Notes: a model not told the origin generated them from the sequence alone. Positions 33,259-42,397 are shown, counted from the first letter of the stretch. The stretch: DNA of 64,000 nucleotides from Deltaproteobacteria bacterium (GCA_016792625.1 JAEUKK010000203.1:1-64000), one strand, 5' to 3'. Translations and numbers: made by a program.

Positions 33259-34314
33259 TCAGGCCGCGGCGAGGCGCCGCTGCTCGGCGTCGACGTGCTG
33301 GTCCATCACGCGGAACCACAGCGGCGGGATCAGCGCGAGCAGGATCATCGCCGGGTAGCCCTGGGGCAGCTCGGGCGCGGCCTCAAAATGCCGCAGCACG
33401 GGGTAGGGCCGACCGGCGTTGGCGTGGTGGTCGGCATGCCGGGTGAGCTCGAAGAGCAGCACGCGGCCGATGGCGCGGTCGCTGGTCCAGGAGTGAACGG
33501 GCGCGACCCGCTCGTAGCGGCCGTCGGGGCGCAGCGCGCGCGCGAGGCCGTAGTGCTCGACGTAGTTGACGGTCTCGAGCAGCAGGGCGCCGCCGAGCCC
33601 GACGCCGACCAGGGCGAGGCCGGCCGCGGGGCCCAGGCTCAGCCCGACGGTGGCCACGAGCCCGGTCTGCACCAGAGCGCCGACCAGCACTTCGTTGTGA
33701 AGGCCGTGCGCTGCTTGGCCCCGCTGGCGCAGGCGCTTGACCTCGAGCGCGTAGGCGCTGCGCCAACTGCCGCTGATCGAGCGCAGCCAGAAGTGGTAGA
33801 GCGGCTCGCCGCGGCGGGCGCTGGCCGGGTCGTCGGGGGTGGCGACGCGCACGTGGTGGCCGCGGTTGTGCTCGACGAAAAAGTGCACGTAGAGGCTGCT
33901 GAGGAGGGCGAGGCGGGCGGCCCACTGATGGAGGGGGCGCTGGCGGTGCCCCAGCTCGTGGCCGAGGTTGATGCCGATCGCCCCGCAGGAGAGGCCCACG
34001 GTGGCGACCGCGCCGGCCAAGGTCGCGCCCGACCAGGCCCCGGCCGAGACGCCGACGAGGAAGCCCACCAGCAGGGCAATGTGCAGGCCCAGCGCGGTGA
34101 AGATCACCGCGTCGAAGACCCAGAGCTTGGCGCGGCGATCAGCCTCTTCTTCGGCGCTGTGGTTGCGGTACGAGCCGGGGAGGAAGGCCTCAATGACCGG
34201 CAGCACGCCAAAGACGAGGAGGGGGACCCCCCAGGTCCACAGCCCGCCCGCCCAGAGGCTGAGCGCGGCCAACAGCGGGATCAACATGATGGCGGAGTAC
34301 GCGAGGGCAGGCAT
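33259..34314 (-). CDS. alkB: AlkB-type membrane diiron hydroxylase (alkane 1-monooxygenase-like)
   Basis: This 351-residue protein has about six membrane helices and all the His boxes of the alkane hydroxylase branch: NLGHELGHRQ, VEHNRGHHVRV, NYVEHYGL (the AlkB-specific box) and LTRHADHHANAGR. These histidines bind a diiron centre that inserts oxygen at terminal C-H bonds, using electrons from rubredoxin and its reductase. Neither electron carrier is encoded nearby. Specificity for alkanes versus other alkyl chains cannot be read here. It is divergent from the VOC gene at 34489, with its own well-spaced promoter. Confidence 0.87.
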   Translation of the reverse strand: MPALAYSAIMLIPLLAALSLWAGGLWTWGVPLLVFGVLPVIEAFLPGSYRNHSAEEEADRRAKLWVFDAVIFTALGLHIALLVGFLVGVSAGAWSGATLAGAVATVGLSCGAIGINLGHELGHRQRPLHQWAARLALLSSLYVHFFVEHNRGHHVRVATPDDPASARRGEPLYHFWLRSISGSWRSAYALEVKRLRQRGQAAHGLHNEVLVGALVQTGLVATVGLSLGPAAGLALVGVGLGGALLLETVNYVEHYGLARALRPDGRYERVAPVHSWTSDRAIGRVLLFELTRHADHHANAGRPYPVLRHFEAAPELPQGYPAMILLALIPPLWFRVMDQHVDAEQRRLAAA

Positions 34315-34353
34315 GGGTCCTCCGGGCCCGAGGTTGGATATCGAACGGTTGTT

Positions 34354-34382
34354 ATTGAACCCGGCGCGGCGCGGCCTGTCAA
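34354..34382 (-). promoter_or_regulatory. Sigma70-type promoter for the AlkB gene
   Basis: On the minus strand a perfect TTGACA (34382-34377) is followed by a 17-base spacer and TTCAAT (34359-34354, four of six). The leader to the ATG at 34314 would be about 30 bases. Confidence 0.55.
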
Positions 34383-34422
34383 GGGGCCGCGGCGCGCGGT
34401 TGAAACATCGCCGTCGCCGGAT

Positions 34423-34428
34423 TTGACA
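34423..34428 (+). promoter_or_regulatory. Perfect -35 box facing the VOC gene
   Basis: TTGACA occurs 61 bases before the ATG at 34489 but no convincing -10 is found at the proper spacing, so this may be half of a divergent promoter or part of a regulatory site. Confidence 0.3.
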
Positions 34429-34488
34429 ACTCGTTCAGGGGCGGGCTTGCTGCCCGGTTTTTAGCAGAGGGGCGGAGGTGTAGAGTCC

Positions 34489-35268
34489 ATGCCCACTGCC
34501 ACGAGCCACAAGAACGGTCTGCCCTGCTGGGCCGACCTCGCGTCCACCGATCCCGCCGCTGCCCGCGTCTTTTACGCGGCCGTCCTCGGCTGGACCTTCG
34601 ACGAGCCGAGCCCCGAGTTCGGCCACTACAGCAACGCCCGCAAAGAGGGCGCCGCGGTCGCCGGCGTCGCGGGTGTGATGGAGGGTGCGCCCCCCATGTC
34701 GCTGTGGACCATCTACCTCGCGGCCGATGACATCAACGCCGCGACCGCCCGCGTCGTCGCCGCTGGCGGCGCTGTGGCCCTCCCCCCGATGGAGGTTGGG
34801 CCGTTCGGTCACATGGCCATCGTGTCCGACCGCCACGGTGCCCACTTCGGCCTCTGGCAGGCCAAGTCGCACACCGGCTTCAGCCTCGTCGACGAGCCGG
34901 GGGCGCCCTGCTGGTACGAGGTCAACACCCGCGGCGGGGCCGACACGGCCGCCTTCTACGCCGAGGCCTTCGACCTGGTCGCCCGCCCGATGCCCAACCA
35001 AGAGTATTGGACGCTCGGGTACGAGGGCCAGATGAGCTACGGCGTGCTCCAGATGAACGAGCAGTGGGGCGATATGCCCCCCTCGTGGATGGTGTACTTC
35101 GCGGTCGAAGACTGCGATGCTGCGGTCGAGCGGGTGCGCGCGGCGGGCGGCACGGTGATGGTGGCCCCCTTCGACATCCCCTACGGGCGGATCTCGGTGG
35201 TCAGCGACCCCACCGGTGGTGTGTTCACGCTGATGAAGCTGGCCGCCGCGCCCCCCGCCGAGGCCTGA
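34489..35268 (+). CDS. Two-domain VOC (glyoxalase/bleomycin-resistance-like) protein
   Basis: This 259-residue protein is built from two VOC modules. The first opens LPCWADLASTDPAAARVFYAAVLGW and closes MAIVSDRHGAHFGLWQ. The second opens APCWYEVNTRGGADTAAFYAEAF and closes ISVVSDPTGGVFTLMK. This tandem arrangement is that of the Cfp30B-like hydroxylase/antigen family. The usual metal ligands are poorly kept, so it may bind a small molecule without metal. No enzyme role is proven for the family. GGAGG lies 10 bases before the ATG. Confidence 0.87.
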   Translation: MPTATSHKNGLPCWADLASTDPAAARVFYAAVLGWTFDEPSPEFGHYSNARKEGAAVAGVAGVMEGAPPMSLWTIYLAADDINAATARVVAAGGAVALPPMEVGPFGHMAIVSDRHGAHFGLWQAKSHTGFSLVDEPGAPCWYEVNTRGGADTAAFYAEAFDLVARPMPNQEYWTLGYEGQMSYGVLQMNEQWGDMPPSWMVYFAVEDCDAAVERVRAAGGTVMVAPFDIPYGRISVVSDPTGGVFTLMKLAAAPPAEA

Positions 35269-35332
35269 TCAGCGCGCTGGCGCTACAGGGCGCCACCGCG
35301 CGGTCCGATGCCCGCCGGCAGAGGAGCGCGCT

Positions 35333-36043
35333 GTGGCCGCCATTGACTCGACCACCCTGATGGACCGGCTGATCCGCCGCGGCGCCGACGCGGTCGAGCT
35401 GGCGCTGGCCGAGGGGCTGGTCCGCTGGGTCGACCACCGGGGCGAGCCGGTGGCCTGGGCCCGCTGCAGCCCGACCCTGTCCTTCGAGCCGGCCCGCGAG
35501 GCGCTGGTCTGGGCGCGGGCTTGGCCCGGGCTCACGGGCCATGACGCGACGCCGGCCCCCGCCGGCCCGCCCGAGCGCCGCCCGGTCGACGGCGGCTTCG
35601 CCCGCCGTCAGGCTGAAGAGGCTGCCCAGCGGATCGGCCGCTTCAACCTGCCGATCCCGCTGGGCCCGCCCCACGACACCACGCTGTACCTCGCGGTGGG
35701 CACGATCACCCTGGGCGACTGGCCCGACAGCCCCACCCGGCGGGCGACCCGCCGCGAGGCGGCGGCGGCCTGGGCCCAAGAGCAGCTCGAGCTCGTCTTT
35801 CACGAGGTCTCGGGCCCGCGCCCCGCCGAGGCCCGGGCCCAGCTCGAGCAGGTGGCGGCCCTGGCCCAGCTCAGCGCCGGCGCCCTGCTCGACTGCCCCG
35901 AGGGCGACGCCCTGCGCGCGCTCAGCGGGCGGGCGCTCACCTGGGCCGCCGTGGTCGCCGCCGACCCCCTCTGCGTGCAGGTGGCCCTGCGGCGCGAGCG
36001 CGCCCGCTGGATCCCCGCCCGGCGCCTCGCGCCGACGGGCTGA
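35333..36043 (+). CDS. Hypothetical cytoplasmic protein
   Basis: This 236-residue protein has no signal or membrane helix. The middle segment GRFNLPIPLGPPHDTTLYLAVGTITLGDW looks like a folded beta core; the rest is mostly Ala/Arg/Glu helices. No family was recognised. The start is GTG at 35333, chosen because GAGGAGCGCTGTG matches the GGAGC start context shared by many genes in this window. It is 64 bases behind the VOC gene on the same strand. A strong inverted repeat lies 23 bases beyond its stop. Confidence 0.65.
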   Translation: MAAIDSTTLMDRLIRRGADAVELALAEGLVRWVDHRGEPVAWARCSPTLSFEPAREALVWARAWPGLTGHDATPAPAGPPERRPVDGGFARRQAEEAAQRIGRFNLPIPLGPPHDTTLYLAVGTITLGDWPDSPTRRATRREAAAAWAQEQLELVFHEVSGPRPAEARAQLEQVAALAQLSAGALLDCPEGDALRALSGRALTWAAVVAADPLCVQVALRRERARWIPARRLAPTG

Positions 36044-36066
36044 GCTTCCACTCGATGGCTCGGTTC

Positions 36067-36091
36067 AAGACAACGTGATGCACGTTGTCTT
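36067..36091. repeat. Perfect 11-base inverted repeat with 3-base centre
   Basis: AAGACAACGTG and CACGTTGTCTT flank ATG. As RNA it is a stable hairpin with A-rich base and T-rich end, but no T-run follows on the plus strand. It lies after the stop at 36043, in a 274-base gap that otherwise shows no gene. It could be a terminator or a protein-binding palindrome. Confidence 0.65.
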
Positions 36092-36317
36092 CATGGTGTG
36101 ACCGCGTTAGGGCGCGGCGCAGGGCGCCGCATGGCGCAGGGCCCCAGGTCAGGCGCGGGTGGCCGAGATCCCGCCGATGACATGCACCCTCTGCAGGGCC
36201 CGCCCGCCGCGCGATACTGTGGGGGCCGACTCCCGCTCGCCCGGCCCGCGCGCGCGGCCCCCTCGATCCACGCTCGTCCAGCCGCAGGCGCCCCGCGGCG
36301 CCCACCGCGAGGTCACC

Positions 36318-37364
36318 GTGCCCAAGGCCCTCCAGTCCCCGACCGTCGCCGCTCCCCAAAAGAAGCCCGCCGCCACCCGCGGCGCCGCCGGCGGGGGCGG
36401 TGGTCCCCAGATGTTCGGCGCGATCTACGACCTCGCGGCCAAACAAGAGACGGGCGGCGATCTGAGCCAGCTCTGGCTGCCCGGCGAAGACCCGGGCAAG
36501 TACCAGTTCGCCGAAGACGGCGACGACGTCGGCACCGCGACCAAGGGCGCCCGCAAGCAGCAAGACGCCAAGCTGCCCGAGCTGCGCGAGAAGCACGCCG
36601 GCACGCAGTACCTCGACAACGAGAACGGCGCGGCCTTCGTGCAGGGGGCCGGCGACGCGCACGCGGTCGACCCCAATGACGTCAAGCAGGGCGCTCTGGG
36701 CGATTGTTACCTGATCGCCGGCATGGCCGCGGTGGCGCGGGCCGACCCCGCCGCCATTCAGAAGTTGATCAAGGACAATGGCGACGGCACCTTCGACGTC
36801 ACGCTCTACCTGCGCAAGTCGGCCTACGGCCGGCCGACCCCGGTGGTCACCCGCGTCGACGCCCGCCTCGCCAGCAAGAGCCCCGGCAGCCCGATCTACG
36901 CCGGCCTCGGCGACCAAGAGGGCGGCAAGGCCGAGATGTGGACGGCGCTCATTGAGAAGACCGTCGCACAGCAGAAGGGCAGCTACGACAAGATCAGCGG
37001 CGGCAACATCGCCAAAGACGGCTTCAACTTCGCCGGCGCCACCGAGCTGCTCACCGGCAAGGTCGAGAACTACTACAACCTCGACCGCATGGACGAAGAC
37101 GACGCGCTGCTCTCGATCGCCGCCGCGCTCGAGGGCAAGAAGCCGGTCTCGGTCGACAGCCGCAACCTCGAGTCCGACGCCGAGCTGACCCGCCAGGCCA
37201 CCAGCAAAAACGTCTACTGGAACCACGCCTACGCGCCGGTCTCGGTCGACCTCGACGGCCGCACCATCGATCTCCAGAACCCCTGGGGTTCAAGCCACGT
37301 GAGCAAGCTGCCGGTCGACCTCTTCCTCAAGTATTACCGCAGCATCCGAATCAACGGGGGCTGA
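36318..37364 (+). CDS. Calpain-like cysteine protease (family C2)
   Basis: This 348-residue protein has the calpain catalytic triad in order: Cys130 in DVKQGALGDCYLIAG, His303 in VYWNHAYAPVSV and Asn321 in IDLQNPWGSSH. Between them lie the expected MWTALIEKTVAQQKGSYDKI helix and a GATELLTGK segment. It has no signal peptide. The first 60 residues are Ala/Gly/Pro-rich and probably disordered. The start is GTG at 36318, set by GAGG five bases upstream; a longer frame would begin at 36159. Calpain-like domains in bacteria are often secreted effectors or internal proteases; the sequence does not decide. Confidence 0.85.
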   Translation: MPKALQSPTVAAPQKKPAATRGAAGGGGGPQMFGAIYDLAAKQETGGDLSQLWLPGEDPGKYQFAEDGDDVGTATKGARKQQDAKLPELREKHAGTQYLDNENGAAFVQGAGDAHAVDPNDVKQGALGDCYLIAGMAAVARADPAAIQKLIKDNGDGTFDVTLYLRKSAYGRPTPVVTRVDARLASKSPGSPIYAGLGDQEGGKAEMWTALIEKTVAQQKGSYDKISGGNIAKDGFNFAGATELLTGKVENYYNLDRMDEDDALLSIAAALEGKKPVSVDSRNLESDAELTRQATSKNVYWNHAYAPVSVDLDGRTIDLQNPWGSSHVSKLPVDLFLKYYRSIRINGG

Positions 37365-37481
37365 GCGCACCGCTCTGTCGGTCGGCCCCGCGACGCCCTC
37401 CTCCGCCTGCGCCCCCTCCGCCTGCGCCCCCTGGTCTTGGCCAGCGGGGCGCGCGGCCTTTTTACGCCGCCGGAGCGCTGC

Positions 37482-39164
37482 TCAGCCGCCGATCACCAGG
37501 GCGCCGCGGCCGGCCCGCTGGCTGAACCAGCGCAAGGTCCACGGCCCGTCACCCCGCACCAGGAAGCGCTGCACCGCGTTGTTTGCGGCGAAGGGCAGCG
37601 CCGGCGCCAAGGGCAGGCCGACCTGCTGCGCGCTGCCCCAGCCCGAGAGCGGCGGCAGGCTGCGGATCGGCAGGGGGTCGACCACCCCCTCGCCGCTCAG
37701 CTCAAGGCGCAGGCCGGGCACCCGGCCGATCTCAAAAGCGCGGCGCAGGCCGGTGTCGTCGAGGTAGCCGTGGTTCTCGACCTCGACCACCACAGCGGAG
37801 AGCGCGCCCTCGAGCGGCTGGCGCCGCGCGCGCACCACGAGGCGGGGCAGGCAGCGCCGCACCCGGTCGATGATCCGCCGGGCCTTGGCCAGCTCGGCGG
37901 GGATCTGGGCGACCGGCGGGTTGCGGACCGTGTGCTGGATGTCCAGCCCGCCGATCTCGACCGCGCCGAGCTGCGGGTGCTGCTGCGGCGTCCAGGGCTT
38001 GGTGGTGGGCTCTTGGGCGAAGGCGCGCACGAGCCCGCGCAGCACGGCCTCGTCGGGGTGGGTGAAGAAGCGCCCGCGGTGGGCGGGGCGCACGCCCGCG
38101 GCGGCGAAGGGGTCCCAGAGCTCCAGCGTGTAGGCCAGCACCCCGAAGGTGGTGGCTAAGCTGTCAGCCCACACGCCCGAGATCGGCCGGCTGGCGTCAT
38201 AGTGGAAGTCGGGGCTGACCGGCACGGCCTCCCAGCCGGTGTCGCGCACGGCGTCGGCGGCCACCGCCTGTACGCTGCGCAGATCGGCCGGGCCGAGCTG
38301 GCTATCGGGCCGGTAGGGCGCGGTGAGCAGCACACCCGAGAAGGTGTGGTTGGTGACCGCCGCCGAGACCCCGGGCAGGGACTCCAGCGCCGCCAACATC
38401 GCCGCCGCCTCGGGCGCAGACCCGGGGTAGCTGCCGTGGTCCATGCCGAACATGGCGCCAGGCGCCCAATTCCCGGGGAAGTTGCGGTTCAGATCGAGGC
38501 CAAATTCGCGCGGGGCCTGGCGCAGCAGGGCCGGCCCGCCCTCGGCGGCGAGGCGGCCGCCCGGGTCGAGCAGGGCCCCCTCCTCCACCACGAAAAAGGC
38601 GTCAGCGGGGTCATCGTCGAGGCGACGCGCCCGCATGAACAGGGGCTCCTCTTCATCCTGGACATAGGGGCCGGCCGGGTGGCGCCAGCGCAGCAGGCGG
38701 ACCACCCCGTCTCCGTCCATGTCCTGGGGGGTCCAGCCCTCGCGCAGCGCGCCAGCGGGCCCACGCCGCAGGGTGCTGCGCAGATAGGGCGCGCCCTCGA
38801 CCATCGCGTCGAGGCCATCGGGGCTCACGCAGGGCATCACCGCGGCGGTGTGGGCGGCGAACCAAGCGCTCAGCTCGGCGTCCCCGCGATCAAGGGCCTC
38901 CATCCAGTGGTTCACCACGTCGACCACGCTGAGCACGCCCAGCCACTCCGCCGCGTGGGTGCCGCCGTCGAGCCAAAAGGTCGGGCGCGCGGCCCGGTCG
39001 CCGGGGGTGCCGATGAGCAGCAGCACCAGCGGTCGGCCCAACGGGCTGTGACCGACGACCCGGCGCTCGACCCGCTCGGGGCAGAGGGCGGCGAGGTCCT
39101 CGGTCCAGGCGAGCAGCTCGGGCCAGCGCAGGTAGCGGTCGGTGGGGCAGCGGGGCGTGGGCAT
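37482..39164 (-). CDS. M14-family zinc carboxypeptidase
   Basis: This 560-residue protein has the zinc site DGGTHAAEWLG (His and Glu of HxxE), a substrate-binding FGLDLNRNFPGNW (Asn-Arg), and the third zinc His in AAVTNHTFSG. A catalytic Glu is plausible in YTLELWDPF. Between the zinc half-sites is an insert that includes a DMDGDGVVRLLRW loop, perhaps calcium-binding. A C-terminal beta region of about 150 residues follows. No signal peptide is seen from the ATG at 39164, whose site is GAGGGACTG. It should remove C-terminal residues from peptides or peptidoglycan stems. A farther start at 39206 is less likely. Confidence 0.85.
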   Translation of the reverse strand: MPTPRCPTDRYLRWPELLAWTEDLAALCPERVERRVVGHSPLGRPLVLLLIGTPGDRAARPTFWLDGGTHAAEWLGVLSVVDVVNHWMEALDRGDAELSAWFAAHTAAVMPCVSPDGLDAMVEGAPYLRSTLRRGPAGALREGWTPQDMDGDGVVRLLRWRHPAGPYVQDEEEPLFMRARRLDDDPADAFFVVEEGALLDPGGRLAAEGGPALLRQAPREFGLDLNRNFPGNWAPGAMFGMDHGSYPGSAPEAAAMLAALESLPGVSAAVTNHTFSGVLLTAPYRPDSQLGPADLRSVQAVAADAVRDTGWEAVPVSPDFHYDASRPISGVWADSLATTFGVLAYTLELWDPFAAAGVRPAHRGRFFTHPDEAVLRGLVRAFAQEPTTKPWTPQQHPQLGAVEIGGLDIQHTVRNPPVAQIPAELAKARRIIDRVRRCLPRLVVRARRQPLEGALSAVVVEVENHGYLDDTGLRRAFEIGRVPGLRLELSGEGVVDPLPIRSLPPLSGWGSAQQVGLPLAPALPFAANNAVQRFLVRGDGPWTLRWFSQRAGRGALVIGG

Positions 39165-39265
39165 CAGTCCCTCGGCGGAGAAGGGGAGGGAGCGGGCGGC
39201 GCACACGGGGGGCGCGCGCCTGCACGGGGGAGGAGGACCGCCGGCGGAGGCGCCGCCGCGCCTGC

Positions 39266-40954
39266 TCAGTACACGTCGCGCAGGTAGCGGCCGGACTGGG
39301 CCAGCTCCTTGATCGTGGCCTTGGCCTGCTCTTCGTTCAGATCACCGTGCTTGACAGCGATCTGGTGCAGCGCCTTGTGCACGTCGGGCGCCATCGCCTT
39401 GGCGTCGCCGCAGACGTAGATCACGCCGCCCCGCTGGATGAGCGACCAGACCTCGGCGCCCGCCGCCAGCAGCTTGTGCTGCACATACCGATCATCGGCC
39501 GAGACCCCGGCGTCGCGCGAGAACGCGAGGTCGAGGCGGCTGAGCGTGCCGTCGGCCCGCCAGCCCTCGAGCTCGCCGGCGTAGAGCAGGTCGTGGGCCC
39601 GGTTGCGGCTGCCGTAGACCAGCCAGGAGCCGCCCTTGGCCCGGCGGGCGGCCCGCTCTTGCAGGAAGGCGCGGAAGGGGGCGATGCCGGTCCCGGGGCC
39701 GATCATGAGGATATCGACCTCATCGGCGGGCAGGCGGAAGTGCGGGGCGGCCTGCAGGTAGCCGTGCAGCTGGGCGCCCACGGGCAGGCGGTTGGCCATC
39801 CAGCCCGTCGCCACCCCCCAGCGGGGCAGGCCAAAGGCCGTGTAGCGCACAACGCTGGCGAGCAGGTCGACGTGCCCCGGGCTCACGCTGGGGCCCGACG
39901 CGATCGAGTAGAGGCGGGGGGCCAGCGGCCGCAGGGCCTTGACCAGCACCGCGGGGTCAAACTGCACCCGGGCGCCGCGCACCAGATCGACGAGCTGCAC
40001 GTCAACCTGCTCGGTGGGCTCGGCCAGCTTGCCGCCCTGGTCGACGATCCAGTCGGCCAAGCGGGCGTCGAAGGTGGTCAGCTCGAGGCGGTAGAGCAGG
40101 GCCTCGCGCAGGGGCAGGGTGTCGTCGCCCACCCGGACCGGCGCGTCGTCGTGGAGCCGGCCGGCGCTGAGGATGGCGTCAACCACGCTGGGATCGTTGG
40201 GCGCCCACAGGGCGAGGCTGTCGCCGGCCGCGTAGTCGAAGTTGCCGTGGAGCGCGCCCGCGCCGCGGTCGAGGCGCAGGTGGCGCACCTCGCGGCTGGC
40301 CCCCGGGCCGGTTGCCGCGTGGTTCTCCAGCACGGTGAAGGTGGCCGGGTTGCGGCGGCTGCCCAGCGGCGCGTCGGGGCGGGGCGGAGGGCCAGCGAAG
40401 GCCACCAGCGCGCTCACCACCACCGGCGCGGGCGCGGGCGCGGGTACGGGCGCGGCGGCCGGCGCGGCGATCACCTCGTCCCAGGGGAGGGCGGCGAGGC
40501 CGGCCACCACCGCGCTCAACCAAGCGGCGAAGGGCTCATCGACGTCGACATCGCAGTCTTGGCGGGGGGCGAGGCGCAGCGCGCCCAGCTCGCCCAGCCG
40601 GCGGTCGAAGTCTTTGCCGCACTGGGCGAAGCGCGGGTAGGTCGTGTCGCCGAGGCCGCAGACCGAGAAGCGCAGGCCGTCCATGCGGGGGGCGGCCGCG
40701 TCCATCAGCGCGGCGTGTAGGGGCTCGGCGTTGGCCGGCGGGTCGCCGTTCCCGTAGGTGCTGGTGACGATGAGCACGGTGTGGGCGGCGCGCAGGCCCT
40801 CGGGGCTCAGCTTCTCGATGTCATCGACCCGCACGGCATAGCCGCGCTTGGCGAGGGCCTTGCTGGCCTGCTGGGCGAGGCCCTCGGCGGTGTAGGTCTC
40901 GGTTCCCCACAAGATCAGCACGTTCTTGGTGGAGGAGGGGGCGGCCTCAGACAT
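39266..40954 (-). CDS. NADPH-dependent diflavin reductase (sulfite reductase flavoprotein alpha-like)
   Basis: This 562-residue enzyme has an N-terminal flavodoxin domain (ILWGTETYTAEGLAQ for the FMN phosphate, TSTYGNGDPP, CGLGDTTYPRFAQCGK) and an Ala/Pro linker near 165-185. The FAD domain has PRLYSIASGP and GVATGWMANRL, and the NADP part has MIGPGTGIAPFRAFLQERAARR, YGSRNRAHDLLY and the final GRYLRDVY, like CysJ. It moves electrons from NADPH through FAD and FMN to a partner. No sulfite reductase hemoprotein is adjacent, so the acceptor is unknown. It is divergent from a nitroreductase gene. Confidence 0.88.
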   Translation of the reverse strand: MSEAAPSSTKNVLILWGTETYTAEGLAQQASKALAKRGYAVRVDDIEKLSPEGLRAAHTVLIVTSTYGNGDPPANAEPLHAALMDAAAPRMDGLRFSVCGLGDTTYPRFAQCGKDFDRRLGELGALRLAPRQDCDVDVDEPFAAWLSAVVAGLAALPWDEVIAAPAAAPVPAPAPAPVVVSALVAFAGPPPRPDAPLGSRRNPATFTVLENHAATGPGASREVRHLRLDRGAGALHGNFDYAAGDSLALWAPNDPSVVDAILSAGRLHDDAPVRVGDDTLPLREALLYRLELTTFDARLADWIVDQGGKLAEPTEQVDVQLVDLVRGARVQFDPAVLVKALRPLAPRLYSIASGPSVSPGHVDLLASVVRYTAFGLPRWGVATGWMANRLPVGAQLHGYLQAAPHFRLPADEVDILMIGPGTGIAPFRAFLQERAARRAKGGSWLVYGSRNRAHDLLYAGELEGWRADGTLSRLDLAFSRDAGVSADDRYVQHKLLAAGAEVWSLIQRGGVIYVCGDAKAMAPDVHKALHQIAVKHGDLNEEQAKATIKELAQSGRYLRDVY

Positions 40955-41133
40955 GGGGCACCGGGGCGCTGGACGCGGGGGAGGGGAGGGATAGCGCGGT
41001 CGACCCGCGGGGTGCGGCGCGCAGGGCCTCGGCGGCGGGCGCGTTCATCTCTGCGCCCGGGCGGCGAGGGGGCGGCCTAACGCAGCCGGCGCCGCCCGCA
41101 CCGCAGCCGAGACCCCCGCAGAGTGGAGCGCAG

Positions 41134-41709
41134 ATGTCCGCGAATCATCCGATGAACGTCGAGGCCGCGCTGCTCGGTCGCCGCACCGTGCACGAGTGGC
41201 TGCCCGCGGTCGCGCCGCCGGGCCTGCGGGCGCGCCTGCTCGCCGCCGCCCACCAGGCCCCCTGCCACAAATTGACGTGGCCATGGCGCTTCTTGGCGCT
41301 GGGGCCCCAGACCCGCGCCGCGCTCATCCCGCTCGCCGTCGCCGAGAAAGAGGGCAAGCATGGCAAGCCCCTGATCGGCCCGCTGCGCGACAAGATCGCC
41401 GCGATGTGGACCTCACCCATGGAGGTCTTCGCGGTCAGCCAGGTGCTCGCCGCCGACCCCCTCCGCCGCGAAGAGGACTACGCGGCCGTGGCGTGTGCGA
41501 TCCAGAACATCCAGCTGCTCGCCCACGGCCTCGGCTTGGGCGCCAAGTGGAGCACCGGCCCGCTGACCCGCGCGCCCGCGGCGCTGGCCCTGCTGGGCGT
41601 CGATCCCGAGGTCGAGCGCTGCGTGGGCTACGTCTTCGTGGGCCTGCCGGCGCGGGTGGGCGAGGTGCCCCGGCCGCCGCTCGAGGGCTTCGTCCGCGCC
41701 TTGCCCTGA
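41134..41709 (+). CDS. Nitroreductase-family flavoprotein
   Basis: This 191-residue protein matches the small YdjA-like nitroreductases: LGRRTVHEWLPAVAP near the start, AAHQAPCHKLTWPWRFLAL (FMN phosphate site), then AVACAIQNIQLLAHGLGLGAKWSTG, and a C-terminal VGYVFVGLPARVGEVPRP. These enzymes use FMN and NAD(P)H to reduce nitro or other small organic groups; the natural substrate is unknown. The start context is GGAGCGCAGATG. It is divergent from the diflavin reductase, so a shared redox-stress regulation is possible but not shown. Confidence 0.9.
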   Translation: MSANHPMNVEAALLGRRTVHEWLPAVAPPGLRARLLAAAHQAPCHKLTWPWRFLALGPQTRAALIPLAVAEKEGKHGKPLIGPLRDKIAAMWTSPMEVFAVSQVLAADPLRREEDYAAVACAIQNIQLLAHGLGLGAKWSTGPLTRAPAALALLGVDPEVERCVGYVFVGLPARVGEVPRPPLEGFVRALP

Positions 41710-41851
41710 CCTGCGTCGCTGCCCGCGCCCGGGCGGCGGCCCGCCGCTCCGGGTTAGGCGGTCTGCCCCGCAGCGGCGCGGGCTCCGCCCTTGGGCGCGC
41801 GCCGCCGCCTCCCTCCCCGACGCGGGCCCGCCCCGCGCACCTGGAGCGCTG

Positions 41852-42397
41852 ATGTCCAGCACGATCAATGAGCTGTGGAAGTCCAACGAGGCTGAGTTTG
41901 TGCACAAGCACGAGGCGGAGCTCATCGAGAAGCTCCGCCGCCAGCTTGAGGTCGAGCGCGCCGCCGCCGGCATCGAGCAGAGCGGCGTGGTGAGCGCCGA
42001 GCTCGCGCTGCTGCTCGCCGAGCTGGGCATCGCCCCGGCCTCGCTGCCGGTGCTGCACCTCGTCCCCTTGGTGAAGGTGGCCTGGGCCAGCGGCGCGGTC
42101 GAGCCCGAAGAGCGGCAGCTCATCGAGCTGGCCGCCCGGCAGGCCGGCGTCGGCGAAGAGACCGAGGCTTGGGCCTTGGTGCAAGAGCTGCTGCGCAGCC
42201 CGCCGCCCGCCGCGCTTGAGCAGGCCGCGCTGCGCTACCTCGCCGCCGCCGTGCCGGCGGGTGAGCGCGACAGCCTGCTGCGCTCGGCCCAGGCCGTGGC
42301 CGCAGCCACCGGCGGGCTTTTCGGCGTGTTCGGCAACGTAGAGAAGGCGGAGCGCGACGCGCTCGCCGAGCTGGCCCGCCGCCTTGAGGTAGGCTGA
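41852..42397 (+). CDS. TerB-like helical protein
   Basis: This 181-residue all-helical protein has in its centre LHLVPLVKVAWASGAVEPEERQLI in two pieces, the TerB-type pattern (hydrophobic helix, then a D/E-G-x-V-x-x-x-E turn), followed by AARQAGV. TerB proteins bind metal or associate with membranes in tellurite-resistance and related stress modules, but this gene has no ter neighbours. The N-terminus is charged and coiled-coil-like (ELIEKLRRQLEVERAA). The start context is GGAGCGCTGATG. Function is unproven. Confidence 0.7.
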   Translation: MSSTINELWKSNEAEFVHKHEAELIEKLRRQLEVERAAAGIEQSGVVSAELALLLAELGIAPASLPVLHLVPLVKVAWASGAVEPEERQLIELAARQAGVGEETEAWALVQELLRSPPPAALEQAALRYLAAAVPAGERDSLLRSAQAVAAATGGLFGVFGNVEKAERDALAELARRLEVG

